From Actinomycetes bacterium (GTDB taxonomy: Bacteria; Actinomycetota; Coriobacteriia; Coriobacteriales; Eggerthellaceae): a stretch of 6,146 nt of DNA. The stretch covers positions 1 through 6,146 of the forward strand of contig JAEZDJ010000098.1 of NCBI GenBank assembly GCA_023429565.1, in the 5' to 3' direction. A program made the position numbers and the translations under genes. Shown piece after piece: positions 6,088 to 6,146 of this stretch. Under the pieces are notes generated by a model. That model was not told where the DNA came from, ran no database searches, and saw nothing but the letters and a program-made list of their open reading frames with translations. How positions within the stretch are numbered: position 1 is the first letter of the stretch; every line of letters begins with the position of its first letter.

Positions 6088-6146
6088 ATGGAATCCTCCT
6101 GCCACCGCCACGACATCGACGACCGCGCCTGGTCGATCCTGGAGCC
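6088..6146 (+). CDS. Start of an IS5-family-like transposase (runs off right edge)
   Basis: Only 19 codons and part of a 20th are present: MESSCHRHDIDDRAWSILE followed by a Pro codon start. The pattern HDI-D-x-x-W-x-x-LEP matches the N-terminus of IS5-family transposases (typically HDxTDxQWxxLEPLLP), a DDE enzyme that moves the element. The ATG at 6088 is the only start in this frame, as a TGA lies at 6052-6054. A weak purine-rich stretch (GAAAGAG) precedes it. The gene diverges from the ABC operon. Whether the element is complete cannot be seen, and the subgroup and possible frameshift cannot be judged. Confidence 0.7.
   Translation, partial: MESSCHRHDIDDRAWSILE

Noticed and set aside
6062..6146. 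Alternative plus-strand ATG at 6062 (MKTDEKEPPWNPP)
   Set aside because: It reads another frame than the transposase-like one and gives a low-complexity Thr/Pro/Ala sequence without family resemblance.

Overview
The window is high-GC bacterial DNA. It carries a tightly packed three-gene MacAB/YknXYZ-type ABC export operon on the minus strand, followed on the same strand by two membrane-protein genes. At the right edge a divergent insertion-sequence transposase begins on the plus strand. The GC-rich codon use, two starts that look leaderless, and a membrane-fusion protein with serine-rich linkers fit a high-GC Gram-positive actinobacterium, possibly a gut Coriobacteriia/Eggerthellaceae relative. 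That assignment is an impression from style, because there is no rRNA or marker gene here.

Layout, right to left in the direction of transcription. The transposase start is at 6088 (+, runs off the window). A 101-bp divergent intergenic region (5987-6087) holds a 14-bp palindrome and a consensus-like -10 box. The operon follows: a 666-aa membrane-fusion (adaptor) protein (5986-3986), a 251-aa MacB/LolD-type ATPase (3973-3218) and a 393-aa MacB/FtsX-type permease (3221-2040). After a 76-bp gap with a hairpin comes a 536-aa polytopic membrane protein resembling GT-C-fold glycosyltransferases (1963-353). Last is the first 94 codons of a protein with a long charged cytoplasmic tail and one membrane segment (282-1, runs off the window).

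The ATPase and permease should form the usual dimeric MacB-like machine, with the adaptor anchored in the membrane and its domains outside the cell. Substrate cannot be read from the sequence; relatives export peptides, toxins or drugs. Spacing of 12 nt and a 4-nt ATGA overlap, each with a good Shine-Dalgarno, indicate co-expression of the three genes. The two downstream genes are probably transcribed separately: each has a -10-like hexamer 6-7 nt before an ATG and no Shine-Dalgarno.

The most unusual element is the adaptor. It is nearly twice the usual length because about 260 residues are inserted between its lipoyl-like and beta-barrel-like regions: two serine-rich linkers around what looks like a beta-sandwich surface domain. 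It also ends in a Gly/Ser/Met tail with three EMPSGG repeats. I found no CRISPR array, tRNA or rRNA, and nothing that clearly amounts to a wholly new system.
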